Assembly: GCA_039090855.1 (NCBI GenBank)
Contig: CM076997.1
Coordinates: 161,416,709 to 161,480,708, forward strand
Direction of reading: 5' to 3'
DNA length: 64,000 bases
Origin: Macrothele yani
Taxonomy: Eukaryota; Arthropoda; Arachnida; Araneae; Macrothelidae
A program made the position numbers and the translations under genes. Positions 53,694 to 64,000 of the stretch are shown in pieces. The notes beneath the pieces are model-generated. The model made no database searches, was not told the origin of the DNA, and saw only the letters and a list, made by a program, of their open reading frames with translations. Positions within the stretch are counted from its first letter, which is position 1; each line of letters opens with the position of its first letter.

Positions 53694-54348
53694 TGTAACG
53701 TATACTCTCGATTCACTTTCCTTTTGATTTTACTATCTCTGGTTATTTTATTTTCCTATGTAAATTATCTTCTTACTGAACGAGATGTTATTTCACCCGC
53801 TGAATGAGATCTGGCAATGAGTGTAAGTCATGACGTGGTGGTAGCCAGTATAAATAGGCGCGTTCAACGATACGTAGGGAGAACGTTTGTTTATGTGGAA
53901 AGCTTTTTGTTGATGTGCGTAGGGAGAGCTTCGTTCTATGTGATTAGGTTTTTTTCTTCATTATTGTGATACGATTAGTGTGTGTGTGTGTTGGATGATT
54001 CAAGAGTTTATCTAATAAAAAGTTGTTCTAAGTAAGTACGTTTTTCTCAGTTCATAGTTTTGTCAGATCTCTGTCTGGCTGTTAGGTTTATTTCATTTAG
54101 TGTTATTAGTAACAACCAGCATAAGACTTTATTCATCTTAATTACTACTACAACCTTACTACCAGTTATAAGTTTGTTCATTACTATTACTACACTACTA
54201 GCAGGAGACTATTCATGATCTTAATTAACTAGTAACAACAACCATTTGAATTCACTATTAGAAGCTTAGTACAAGCATTGAATTCATCATAATATTAGCT
54301 GAGTAGAAGCTTAGCTTAGCTTAGTAGTAGAGAAGAGTTATTCATTAT
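53694..54348 (+). repeat. 3' LTR
   Basis: It contains U3 with a TATA box at 53849, a TG repeat at 53978-53992 and a polyadenylation signal AATAAA at about 54014. It continues to the right-hand AGGGT duplication. The end does not show the usual CA, so the exact 3' edge rests on the target duplication and could be off by a few bases. Confidence 0.7.
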
Positions 54349-54479
54349 AGGGTCATCATTCGCATATTTCAAGCTTCCCAGTGCAAAAATAATTTTTCAA
54401 ATCGGACTAATACAGATAGTTGCAGAGATATCGTGATTACAGACTGACGGACAGACAAACCGATAACATAAGCAAGATA

Positions 54480-55680
54480 TTTTTTTTACAAATGACGTGC
54501 TAATAATGTGGGAGCATCGGTTGCGCTGGAAGTACACGCACGGATTCTTATATTTCTATTTTACTGTAGCTGAATTATAGCCTAACCGCGTTTATGTAAA
54601 TTTTAAACGAACGATTGGGCTGGTGTCTTAGCCGCCGTTCGTAGACAGTAGAGCATGGACGAGTGTTCCATGGGGTAATATAAATCATGTTTCCCACCGT
54701 TTCCCCCCAAAAGACGAGGTTGGGTATGCCGATTACTCGAAGAATGGTCCTCCCGAGAAAGCATCGTTCATTTTCTAAAGTTCGCTGTCGGCTCTGCAGC
54801 AATTTGGGAAAGTTTCGCCTGAATGAGACTTGGTCCATTGGTAGTTTTACTAGAAAACATGAAATACAATGTATACTTCATTACTCTAGACAACTCTGTG
54901 GCAGTATTTTAATGATCACCGTTGCTTGTTTCAGTACGACTGATTTCCATGTTATAGTTCACGATGTGTACCATACTAGATTTTGGATAATCTGGTATAC
55001 CAATTTGGTAAGAGGTTATACCGTAAATGTCTTTCGTACTGATACGTTATTTTAAAAACATAACCATACGATGAAATAGTTCCTAAATTAAACCTTAACG
55101 GCCAGACGAAACATTTAAAACAGAAGTCAAACTTACGGAAATTGGCTTTATTTCTCCATCACAGTTTATAGCACTTCAGGATAGTATAGAAATCACATAA
55201 CACAAATCAACATTCCACATTCCACCACCCTACAAGCAACTGTTGTATCGTAGTTTATATCTCTCGTTCTAATCTCATAACAGGCATACGTCACATTCAT
55301 TCTACCTCAATTGTGTTGCCAACAGTATTCGTTTGAGAGAAAAGATATCACGTTAAGTGTGAAGTATAACTGAGAACAAACTCAAGATTTACATAAGGAA
55401 AGAAACTAAAAAGGAAAGTTAATTTAGAATATACGTCACAAGGTCATTCAACTCACATGTAGCTCCGGTTGCAACTTCCTGCTGAATGAGAATGACCCAG
55501 CGAGCGTGATACCTGTAGCTTGTTTGCTTTACGCGTCGGTAAAGTGTGCATATACTTCAGGTTCTGTGAAGCATTTCCATATCAATGAAAGTGCTTTCTT
55601 CCGGCCTTGCGTTTAAAATGTCGCGAGCGTTTGGTGCTTGTAATAGCGTTCGTTACCAAAAATATTTTTGGAAGTACACA
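54480..55680. other. No recognisable gene
   Basis: Opposing open frames at 54575-55055 show no family resemblance that I can support. The rest is unassigned. Confidence 0.35.
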
Positions 55681-56951
55681 CAAGGGTCGGTCAAATGTCT
55701 TTTTTTTTATTATTATTGACTGAAGCAAATGGGATAAGCGTAAAACTTTTCACTGCACGGAAGACGCATGCCTTTAAGCTATTGGCACGTGTGAATGATC
55801 CCGAGTTGTTGTAAATTGGAATATCGCTATAGCTCCGAGAACAAAATGGCGCAGCCTGTGGAGCAAGTCACATGGCACATGGTAATTTGTTTCCTACATT
55901 TGAAAGGGCGCAATGCCAAATAGATTCAAGCAGACCTCGTCAACGTATACGGGGACGATGCTCCATCGTATGATACAGTGATAAAGTGGCGTAGACACTT
56001 TCAATGGGTACAAATAAGTCTGTGAAACAATCCATGAAGCGGAAGACCGTCTCTCAGTGAAGAACCGGGCATTGTGAAAGACGTGTCGGCCCTCGTGCTC
56101 GAAGACCGGCTCATCACTGTCCCAGCGATCACCCAGAATGTCAATATTAGTCATGGGTCAGTAGTCAACACCATTCACAATGATCTTCACTTGACGAAGG
56201 TCCCCGCCCACTGGGTTCCGCGACTACTGACGCCATTACAAGAAGAACACCCAAAGGATGCTGCAGCCGATACGTTGAAGGTGTGTGCTGCCGACTTCTT
56301 TCAACGGCTTATCACTACGGATGATGCTGAGTGTATCATTAAAACACCGAAATGGAGGAACAAAGCAAACAGTGGAAACACGCTGGGCCACCGACGAGAA
56401 AAATGGCGAAGATGCAAGTCTGCTCGGGGAAAGGTCACAATCAGCGTTTTCTGGGATTGCCGTAGTGTGACCAGCACAGATTATGCCCGTAAAGGCCAGG
56501 CGACAGCGAGGAAGTATTACCGGGACATCCTGGAGAAGTTACGGAACGTCAAAACTGACGATGGGGATGCGGATTCTTCATGACAACGCCCCAGCCCATT
56601 CTACTCAAGAGACGGTGACATTTGCGGTTAGTTTGGGTTATGAAACTCTGCCTCAGCCCCCTTACTCCCCTGGCCTGGTGCCATCAGACTCCTTCCTATT
56701 TTCTCGGATAAAGAGCCCGATACGTGGCAGGCGTTTCACGGACGATGACGAGGTGATTTTCGAGATGGAGCATTACCTGAGCAGGCAAATAGAGGATTTC
56801 TAAGACACAGGTCTCCGACAGGTCATCCATCTCTGGGAGAAGTGTGTTGCCCTAGATGGGTAATATGAGAAGGACTAACCCCACCACCAAAACTTATGAA
56901 CGTAGCTATCTTCTTTCTTAGTGATGATAAAAACTTTTTGGCCGCCCCTCG
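55681..56951 (+). mobile_element. Mariner-like element with TIRs
   Basis: The left end CAAGGGTCGGTCAAATGTCT, continuing TTTTTTT, pairs with the inverse of the right end AAAAACTTTTTGGCCGCCCC continuing TCG. The consensus CGAGGGGYRGTCAAAAAGTT is a well-known mariner terminus. The interior encodes a decayed transposase. Confidence 0.85.
55846..56870 (+). pseudogene. Mariner transposase pseudogene (DD34D)
   Basis: Starting at ATG 55846, the N-terminus (HMVICFLHLKGRNAK, YGDDAPSYDTVIKWRRHF) is followed by ALVLEDRLITVPAITQNVNI, LITTDDAECIIKTPKWRNKA (first catalytic Asp), and after a frameshift ILHDNAPAHSTQETVTFAV, YSPGLVPSDSFLFSRIKSPI and IHLWEKCVALDG. Between the Asp of HDNAPAH and the Asp of PSD I count 34 residues, the mariner DD34D spacing. 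A stop near 55920 and a frameshift near 56560 inactivate it. Confidence 0.88.
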
Positions 56952-57089
56952 TAACCCTTAATAGTTAGTAATGCTAATGCGCTCTTCACGGAAGTGATTA
57001 AGTTTACACTATGCATATTCCAGAGACCGAATGTATCTAACATCCCGTATTGCAACTCTTGGATTAGTACTCCACGATAATACGTGAAT

Positions 57090-57200
57090 CTCCTTCCCTG
57101 GAACCAGTGACCCTAAATTAGGGACGGGCGACTGCTTATAGCCCATTGAGTTGCTCACGGTAGTCGTTAAACCTTCAATCAAAAAAACAAAACAAAACGT
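57090..57200 (+). mobile_element. 5'-truncated SINE, family A
   Basis: Only the 3' half is present: TTCCCTGGAACCAGTGACCC, TAAATTAGGGACGGGCGACT, TTGAGTTGCTCACGGTAGTC and an A-rich tail (AAAAAAACAAAACAAAAC). The tRNA head is missing, as in an incomplete reverse-transcription product. Confidence 0.85.
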
Positions 57201-57255
57201 AAATGCTATATTTGAGCTGGTTAGGTCCTTTCCTTGGAAAAATAATTGCTCTTTA

Positions 57256-58464
57256 CACTGAGTGGTCACTTTCTTATGACTACCTGACAGTTTTAAGAAA
57301 ATGGGCTGTGGCTGCACGCTGTTGCCACCAGAGGGCGAGGCTATTATAAAAAGAGAAAGCCTAGTGCTTGCGACAGTAGTAGAGGTGATTTTGGGGTGAC
57401 AAGATGGGTAAAAAATGCGATTTGACGGACTTTCAACGTGGGATGATTGTAGGAGCTCGGAGCCATGGAGCGAGTATCACCGAAACCGCCGCATTCGTGA
57501 AATATTCCAGAGCAGCTGTTGTTAAAGTGTTTAGAGACTGGACTGTCAGCCAAAAACTGGGTCTCAACGTGCAACGTGTGGTCGTCATCGACTAGTGACT
57601 GCTCGAACGGAACGGAGGGTGTCCAGACTGGTAACGGACAGCAGAAGGGCAACAGTGCAGCAAATTACAGACAATCTTAATCAAGGATCCCCTCAAATGA
57701 TCTCTGCACGCACTGTTCGCCGTACACTGCATCGGATGGGATATGGCAGCCGAAGGCCTGTTCGAACACCTTTGCTGTCCGCAGTTAACAAGAGAAAACG
57801 TCTCCAGTTCGCACAGGAGCACAAGGATTGGACATTCGATAATTGGAAACAAATTATGTGGTCCGATGAATCACGTTTTCAGTTGCACCATGCCGATAGC
57901 CGAGTGAGAATTTATTGGAAAAAGCACGAAAGTATGGACCCCAAATGCATTGCTACAACCCTTCAGGGTGGTGGATCCCACGTTATGGTTTGGGGAATAT
58001 TTTCTTGGCATGCTTTGTGCCCTTTAATTCGTATTGATCAACGTCTGACTAGCACATCATATCTAAACATCGTTGCGGAAGAAGTGCATCCTGTCATGTG
58101 GATGGTTTATCCCAATGGCGATGGCTACTTTCAACAAGATATTGCGTCCTGCCATAGTGCTCGTATTGTACAGGATTGGTTTCAGGAACATGCCGGTGAG
58201 TTTATTTTGCTTAGGTGGCCCCCACAATCTCCAGATCTCAACCCCATTCAGAATTTGTGGGATGAAGTTGAACGAGCCATCAGACAGCTGGATCCACAAC
58301 CCTGCAATCTCGCACTCCTGGAAAGTGCTATTCATCAAGCATGGTCTCAGATCCCACACACCACCTATTAACATATCGTGGAGTCCATGCAACGAAGAAT
58401 CGACGCAGTATTAAAGGCAAAAGGTGGCCCAACGAAGTGCTGGGGGGTCATAATAAAGTCAGTG
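57256..58464 (+). mobile_element. Tc1-like element with TIRs
   Basis: The left end CACTGAGTGGTCACTTTCTT, then ATGAC, and right end GGTCATAATAAAGTCAGTG are inverted copies with a small length difference. TA lies at both edges (57254-57255 and 58465-58466). It is the best-preserved Tc1 transposase region in the window. Confidence 0.85.
57404..58460 (+). pseudogene. Tc1-like transposase, nearly intact
   Basis: MGKKCDLTDFQRGMIVGARS (HTH) begins at 57404. A one-base frameshift near 57540-57565 joins it to KTGSQRATCGRHRLVTARTE, and the frame is then open to 58371: RTVRRTLHRMGYGSRRPVRT, DNWKQIMWSDESRFQLHHAD (first Asp), GGGSHVMVWGIFSWHAL, GDGYFQQDIASCHSARIVQD (second Asp; usually DNAPCH) and SPDLNPIQNLWDEVERAI. 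The catalytic Glu is Gln here. A TAA at 58369-58371 precedes HIVESMQRRIDAVLKAKGG, the normal C-terminus. Spacing from the second Asp to the Gln is 36 by my count. It is inactive, with few lesions. Confidence 0.92.
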
Positions 58465-59744
58465 TATAACACATGATCTGAAACCACAGATAAAGATTTA
58501 TCTTTACTCTTTTGAGTAGGTACACGAAAGACGCACAGAAGTAGTGGGGCTTACTGTATGTTTATTAAATTTGATATTTAGAAGCTCCATGTTTCGCTAA
58601 TTTTAAATTTTGGTTTCAATTCTGAGAAACAAGTTGTCAGACCAAATGTGACCATACATTCTATGTTCTTATCCTTTAACAGATTTTTTTATTGATGTAG
58701 AAAATCTGGAGCTGTTGTAATTCATCTTTTCCGCTGAGTTAAGATAACTTTCGAAAATATAATTAACCTTCATAATTAATTCGAATAATGTTAGAAATAC
58801 GAGACTTTAGAGAGACTATTTGTCTTTTTGCGAAATACTGCCTTCGGGCGTCATCAAAACTCACACGCACGCAATACAACGAATAAAAGAGATGTTTATT
58901 CTCTTCCAAGCAAAACAGAAACGGAGACGCTGCGTAGCATTTCTTTGAATCAATTCTGATCTGCGCTAAATTACTTTGCAGTGAAGTATGTTAAATCATG
59001 TGATGTCATAAATGTGAAGCATAAAGAAATTGGCAGGGAAATCATCGACGAAGATGGAGGTCACTTACAGAACCCATGGCAAATTAAATTCCATCAGCGC
59101 AGTTTTTCAGTCGATTTCCTTTCCGTCGGAGACAGGAAACAAGTTACATATTTCGCTCTCAACTGCCAGTTAAAATGATATCGCGACTCGTTGCTCCTTT
59201 ATTTATTTTTTAACTTATTTAAATATGTGGTTTAAATTTTTGTTCAGCCTGCAACAAAATACTGAAATATTTAATATCCAGAAAAGGTAGCTACGCAGTT
59301 TGAAACTACCATAAGATTCGCACAATAAAAAATGTAGCTGTGCACGGGTGCAGCTCCGGTTTGTGGCAATGGCTCTGTTTAATACTAATCTTTGAATTTT
59401 GCGCTACAATAATTGCTATGCTTAAATAAAGAATTCTTCCAATAATTACTCAATTACAATTTTCTGTTGACAGTTTTCTCACTCTGTTTACTAAACATAG
59501 TGCCTTGTACCCTATCTTTTTTTGTTTTCAATGTATAACGTGTAGGGAATATTTAAACACGTGATAGCGTGATTAAATTGAAGAGGAGATATTCGTTGGT
59601 TTTAAAAATTAGAAACGTTTTGAACTTCTCGTGTTCCATACTACGTTCCTTCACTACCGAGGGTAGATAGTTTATCACTTCTCAATAAATAAATGTAAAA
59701 TTTTGATTAACCTGCATATTAACTCTCGTATGTTTCAACCTTGA
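58465..59744. other. No recognisable gene
   Basis: This is AT-rich sequence. The open frame at 58981-59178 has no recognised relative. Confidence 0.4.
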
Positions 59745-60865
59745 TCCTCTACAATTTTAATCACCATTAATGAAATATCCGACAACCGAATTGTAGGATC
59801 CCTCAGTTGTACGTTTGTAATCATCATTAATCAAATATTAGATGGACAGATTGCAGGATCTGTCAATTATACGATTTTAATCATCATTAAACAAATATTC
59901 GATGGATGGATTATAGTCATCATTAATAAAATATTCGATGGACGGATTGTAGGATCTGACAGTTGTGCGATTTTATTCATAATTAATTAAATATTCAGTG
60001 GACGATTGTAGGATCTGTCAGTCGTACGATTTTAATCATCGTTAACCAAATATTCGATAGACAGATTGTAGTATCTGTAAATTGTACAATTTTAATAATC
60101 ATTAATCAAATATTCGATGGACAAATTGTTAGACCTGTCAATTGTACGATTTTAATCATAATTAATCAAATACTCGATGGACGGTTTGTAGTATCTGTCA
60201 ATTTTACAATTTTAATCATCATTAATCAAATATTTGATGGACGGATATTAGTATCTGTCAATTGTACGATTTTAATAATTATTAATCAAATATTCGGTGG
60301 ACGGATTGTAGTATCTGTCAATTGTTCAATTTTATTAATCATTAATCAAATATTCGATAGACGGATTGTAGTATCTGTCAATTGTACAATTTTAATAATC
60401 ATTAATCAAATATTCGATGGACGGTTTGTAGGATCTGTCCATTGTACGATTTTAATCATCATTAATCAAATATTCGATGGACGGATTGTAGGATCTGACA
60501 GTTGTGCGATTTTATTCATAATTAATTAAATATTCAGTGGGCAGATTGTAGGATCAGTCAGTCGTACGATTTTAATCATCGTTAATCAAATATTCGATAG
60601 ACGGATTGTAGTATCTGTCAATTGTACAATTTTAATAATCATTAATCAAATATTCGATAGACGGATTGTAGTATCTGTCAATTGTACAATTTTAATAATC
60701 ATTAATCAAATATTCGATAGACGGATTGTAGTATCTGTCAATTGTACAATTTTAATAATCATTAATTAAATATTCGATGGACGGTTTGTAGGATCTGTCC
60801 ATTGTACGGTTTTAATCATCATTAATCAAATATTCGACGGACGGATTGTAGGTCTGTCAAATTGT
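59745..60865. repeat. 60-bp satellite array
   Basis: About 19 tandem units of GACGGATTGTAGGATCTGTC, AATTGTACGATTTTAATCAT and CATTAATCAAATATTCGATG repeat mostly every 60 bp. One unit near 59891-59929 is short. A variant pair (CTGACAGTTGTGCGATTTTA followed by a unit with CAGTCGTACG) occurs at 59950-60060 and again at 60490-60600, showing a block duplication within the array. Confidence 0.92.
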
Positions 60866-61859
60866 AAAGATTTATGTTCGAATCGCCGCACTGAGAATCT
60901 ATTAGAAATTTTTTGGTTAAACCATCGGATATCGGGCCTCAAGTACTAAAAGCATTTATGCATAAATTGAGATTTCGAGAAAAAAACAGGTGACTTCTCA
61001 AATATACCTTTGATCATAGAGAAAACAATAAAAAATAATGCCGACGATAAATCAAATTAGTAATACTTTTCGGACAGTGCTCCAAACTCAGGGATGTACT
61101 TGTGTGGATAGATGCAATATTTTGCCATTGCATCAAGTAATCCTGGCAGAATAATTTTATTTCTGCATTTGACGCTGTTTTTGAAGAAGAGATGATTTTA
61201 ACAACTCTTATTACAGCATCTCAAATTAGCAAGCGACGGCGATCTTTCTCCATCCAACAGAACTCGCCCCATCCGACAGAACTTGCCCCATCCGACAGAA
61301 CTTGCCCCATCCGACAGAACTTGCCCCATCCGACTAACCCATGTTTCGCTCTATGGCTCATTCCTCATAAGGACGGCATTTCGCTAAAATGTTTGATGTG
61401 GAATCTGGCAGCAGACAGGTTCTGTCCTCGAAATATGACGGGTGGCACCGCCGTGTGTGTGTAGCATTTGTTAATGGTGTCTAAGGGTCACAGACAACAA
61501 CGGCCTGTGCTTTGCAGAATGATGTTGAGGCTTTCGTTCATTATCAAACTTTTTAGCTGCAAACGGGACGAATTTCTGACTAACCCTCGTATCTCAAGTC
61601 ATTGCTCTGAACAAGTTAAATTTTTCTCCAAGCTCATTCGTCCATAAGGATTCCAAATAGGTGAAGCGTAATGTTCTGTATATTTTGTCATTTTTGTAGA
61701 AGCTATGTTGCGCTGAAATCAAGACAAAATGCAAGAAAACATGCTACAACCGCGAAACTTTGCAAATAGCTAGAGGATGTGCTGGTATACAAAAGATACA
61801 CGTTTGGTGCTATTGCACATGACCGCACTCCCAGTGGTGACGCTGAAAGCACAAACCGG
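60866..61859. other. No recognised gene; small minisatellite
   Basis: Apart from the 20-bp minisatellite at 61253-61338, nothing is assignable. The open frame at 61192-61464 spans the minisatellite and has no domain resemblance. Confidence 0.4.
61253..61338. repeat. 20-bp minisatellite, about 4 copies
   Basis: CAGAACTTGCCCCATCCGAC is repeated four times with one or two differences in the first copy. Confidence 0.9.
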
Positions 61860-62955
61860 CAGCCTTATAAACTGCGTGTAGTCGATGCCCAATGAAAGCG
61901 AAAAGCACCGGCCGACGCAAGCAAGAGTACAGAGTGACAAGAATGCCAAGTAGACGTCAGAGACGTTGATTTACGCAAATTTCGGACTTTCAGAGAGGCC
62001 TGATCATCCAGCTGTAAAACACTGGGTGGTCGGCGCGCCGTATAGCCCACCACGTGGATCGTTCTGACCATACCGTCGGACTGTGTTGGGAGCAGTGGAC
62101 ACGTGGCGTCCCTACCTCACGGCGGAGCGGCTCCGGGTGGACCAGGAGGACCACCACCAGAGAGGATCGTCAAATCGTGCGCAAAGCAAGAACGGATCAC
62201 ACGGGAACCCGGTCCACTATACAGGCAGATGTAGCGGATTCTGTATGCCCATGAGCAATTTCCCAACGCCTCACGGAAACGAATATGCGATACCAGCGCT
62301 CCTTACGTGTGATGCCATTAACACCGGAACAACGCCGGCTCTGTGTGAAGTTGTGCCAGGCCAGAGCGACGTGGAACGTCACAGACAGGTGACGTGTGGT
62401 GCATAACGATGAGTGTCGCTTCGTTTTGGGGACAGATGATCATCGTGTCCGGGTGTGCAGGTCCCCGGGAAACGCAGAATCCAGACCTCGCTATCCAGCA
62501 CCCCACTTCTCCACTGCAGGCTTTATGGTTTGGAGAGCCATAGCATACGATAGCCGATCAGCTCTAGTAGTGGTACGTGGATCATTGACGCGCCAGCTGT
62601 ATGTGGATGAAATCCTACGGCCCCATGTGCTCCCATTGCTGGTCGGGATTCCAGGTGCACTATACTACCAGGAAATGCCCGCCCGCACACGGCTCTGGTT
62701 GTCCAGGACTGCTTATGGCATGTCCAGACACTGCCATGGCCTCTCCGCTCTCCGGACATGTCCCCTATCGAGCTTGTTTGGAGCCAGTTGAAGCACCAGT
62801 TGCCGCCGTGCAGCACTATCCGGGATCTGGAGCACACCGTCCAGCAAGTGTAGTCCATTCTGCGGCAGGACAACATCAGGCGACTGTTCGCCTCCATGCC
62901 GAATCGTATGGCAGCATGTAACGCCGCACGAGGCGCTGCGACGCACTATTGAAGA
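61860..62955 (+). pseudogene. Decayed Tc1-like transposase
   Basis: Scattered blocks in several frames follow Tc1 order. An N-terminal region at about 61985-62100 has HTH-like remnants. At about 62390-62450 there is an HNDECRFVLGTDDHRVRVCR-like core (first Asp), then FMVWRAIAYDSRSALV, then in another frame ILPGNARPHTALVVQDCLWH (second Asp region reads GNARPH), LPWPLRSPDMSPIELVWSQL (catalytic Glu retained) and the C-terminal MPNRMAACNAARGAATHY. TIRs are not resolved. Confidence 0.75.
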
Positions 62956-63084
62956 TGACCGGACTGCGTGCCCCAGATTCCTCTGTAATTCCCGTGCAGC
63001 TCTGTTTTTGCCATCATGTGTATCATTCATCTGTATCATCACGTCTATAAAATCTCAGTTCAATCCGATGCTTCCTTCTCGAGC

Positions 63085-63480
63085 CACGGATGGCTTAGTG
63101 ATTAGCGATTCAGACTATCGATGCAAGGTCCCCAGGTTCGAGCCTGGGCTGATCTTTCCGAGATGGTGTGATTAACTAACAATCGCTGAATATCCGCCGT
63201 GCATCGGACGAGCACGTTAAGTGACGGCCCCCAGGCTGGACCCACTAGTTAAATGGGTATTCTTTCCTATGCCCCAATTTGAAATTCTCTCACCTCTCTG
63301 TGTGCAACATCGTACTTGTACGGTGGCGCCATCTACTGTACTCTAATCTCACTATAAACTGTTCTGTCAAAGTCGCTAGACTTGCTCTCATTCCTTCCGT
63401 TTTTGTGTCCTGCCCAAAAGGCGATCTCGCTGTAGGTGGCTGGGACCTAAACTCTGCTCACTGTGGACGGAAGTCCTAGA
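63085..63480 (+). mobile_element. tRNA-headed SINE, family B
   Basis: GGATGGCTTAGTGATTAGCG (A box) and CCAGGTTCGAGCCTGGGCT (B box) are spaced as in a tRNA. A body with GCATCGGACGAGCACGTTAA is shared with the repeat at 6590-6840. The 3' end is not clear; CTCTGCTCACTGTGGACGGA at about 63455 is near the last part I would include. Confidence 0.6.
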
Positions 63481-64000
63481 AGAAAATGACAAATGGATGC
63501 TTCCTTCTTGGTGCGCAAACTTCATTGTCCGTGAGTGTATATAAACTTTCAATAATAAATTTTATTTTGACGATTTCTGAAGTATGTAAAAGAACAGACA
63601 ATTTGTGGTCCATGCCTAAAGTTTCCCAATAGAGTGTGAAACGTTTAAGATTTCGAAAAAAATATCTATGTCATTTGATACTCCTATGACATGGGGGTAC
63701 CAAGAAACCACATTGATAAGATTGCTTTTTTTGTCTCGTAAAACTGGAAGCATATAGCGTGAAAACGCAGATAAATGCCCATACCATCTTTTCATTAGGA
63801 ATTGGTGCTTTATGTCATAGAAAATATCCACCATTTACCTGCTCACCTGTTGGGGAATGTGCCTTTAGACCTGGAACATGATTAACCACGTTAAAAGTTA
63901 GAAATGGATGCTTATTAACTTGGAGCAAAGTATGTGATCTAGCTATAGCTTTGAGCTATTCTAAAACACATGAAGGGCTTAGCAGTTCAGGACTCAAATT
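63481..64000. other. No recognisable gene
   Basis: No coding family, repeat or tRNA-like block is recognised before the window ends. Confidence 0.4.

Larger units (their letters stand above)
52986..54348 (+). mobile_element. Non-autonomous LTR element carrying a P450 fragment
   Basis: The insertion is framed by the 5-bp duplication AGGGT (52981-52985 and 54349-54353), and the host array reads through cleanly when the insert is removed. The order is a 180-bp 5' repeat (U3 with TATA box), P450-like coding segment, A-rich stretch, polypurine tract AAGGGGGAGA (53681-53690), then a 3' LTR of about 655 bp. The two 180-bp U3 copies differ at only 3 positions that I can find. No gag, protease, reverse transcriptase, integrase or primer-binding site is present, so mobilisation would need a helper. 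The LTR family is not identified. Confidence 0.75.

Noticed and set aside
54575..55055. Opposing open frames that could be an exon
   Set aside because: Neither strand resembles a known protein family, and no convincing splice-site pair bounds either frame.
59745..60865. 60-bp periodic array considered as CRISPR or regulatory repeat
   Set aside because: There are no spacers; the whole 60 bp is repeated and shows block duplication typical of satellites.

Overview
This is eukaryotic, AT-rich, repeat-dominated DNA. It is almost certainly from an arthropod, most likely an insect with a large genome. I base this on one protein-coding exon (36001-36162, + strand) that reads as the first half of the second Ig domain of a Dscam-family cell-adhesion receptor, with proper splice sites on both sides, and on the mix of mobile elements: mariner, Tc1-like, RTE-clade LINE, Penelope-like, LTR and tRNA-derived SINEs. 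No bacterial-type operon, rRNA or convincing functional tRNA gene is present. The window is best read as a stretch of very large introns of the Dscam-like gene filled with nested transposons, although the neighbouring exons are not visible here.

Layout. 1-3700: AT-rich DNA without recognisable genes. 3.7-6.4 kb: a decayed Tc1 transposase interrupted by a 5'-truncated RTE LINE. 7.1-10 kb: a palindromic MITE and a decayed mariner with readable terminal inverted repeats (TIRs). 10.9-16 kb: a SINE, a TIR-bounded element holding a nested Tc1 copy, an RTE scrap and a second Tc1 of the same family. 16.5-21.9 kb: two copies of a degenerate tandem array ending in GACA-type motifs, and SINEs with clear target-site duplications (TSDs). 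22.4-23.8 kb: a truncated mariner running straight into a 49-bp satellite. 26-31.4 kb: palindromes, decayed mariner and Tc1 copies, and a dispersed repeat seen both empty and filled. 31.5-35.4 kb: a second copy of the TIR element, expanded by a 113-bp satellite with three-unit higher-order structure, followed by TIR/tRNA-like palindromic elements. 36.0 kb: the Dscam-like exon. 40.5-42.2 kb: a Tc1 with matching TIRs. 43.9-47.9 kb: an RTE LINE with a full-length open frame sitting inside a foldback element. 48.4-49.9 kb: mariner and Penelope-like remains. 50-54.5 kb: a head-to-head array of about 150-bp units, into which an LTR element carrying a cytochrome P450 fragment has inserted. 55.7-58.5 kb: a mariner and a Tc1 with TIRs. 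59.7-60.9 kb: a 60-bp satellite. 61.8-63.5 kb: a decayed Tc1 and a tRNA-headed SINE.

The most unusual object is at 52986-54348. Two nearly identical 180-bp LTR/U3 promoters bracket an uninterrupted, intronless N-terminal cytochrome P450 fragment, followed by a polypurine tract, and the whole insertion is framed by a 5-bp duplication. It looks like a host-gene capture by an LTR retroelement. A second recurring theme is TIR-bounded or palindromic elements that carry an internal tRNA-like (Pol III A/B box) segment. All family assignments come from reading the sequence; no database search was run.
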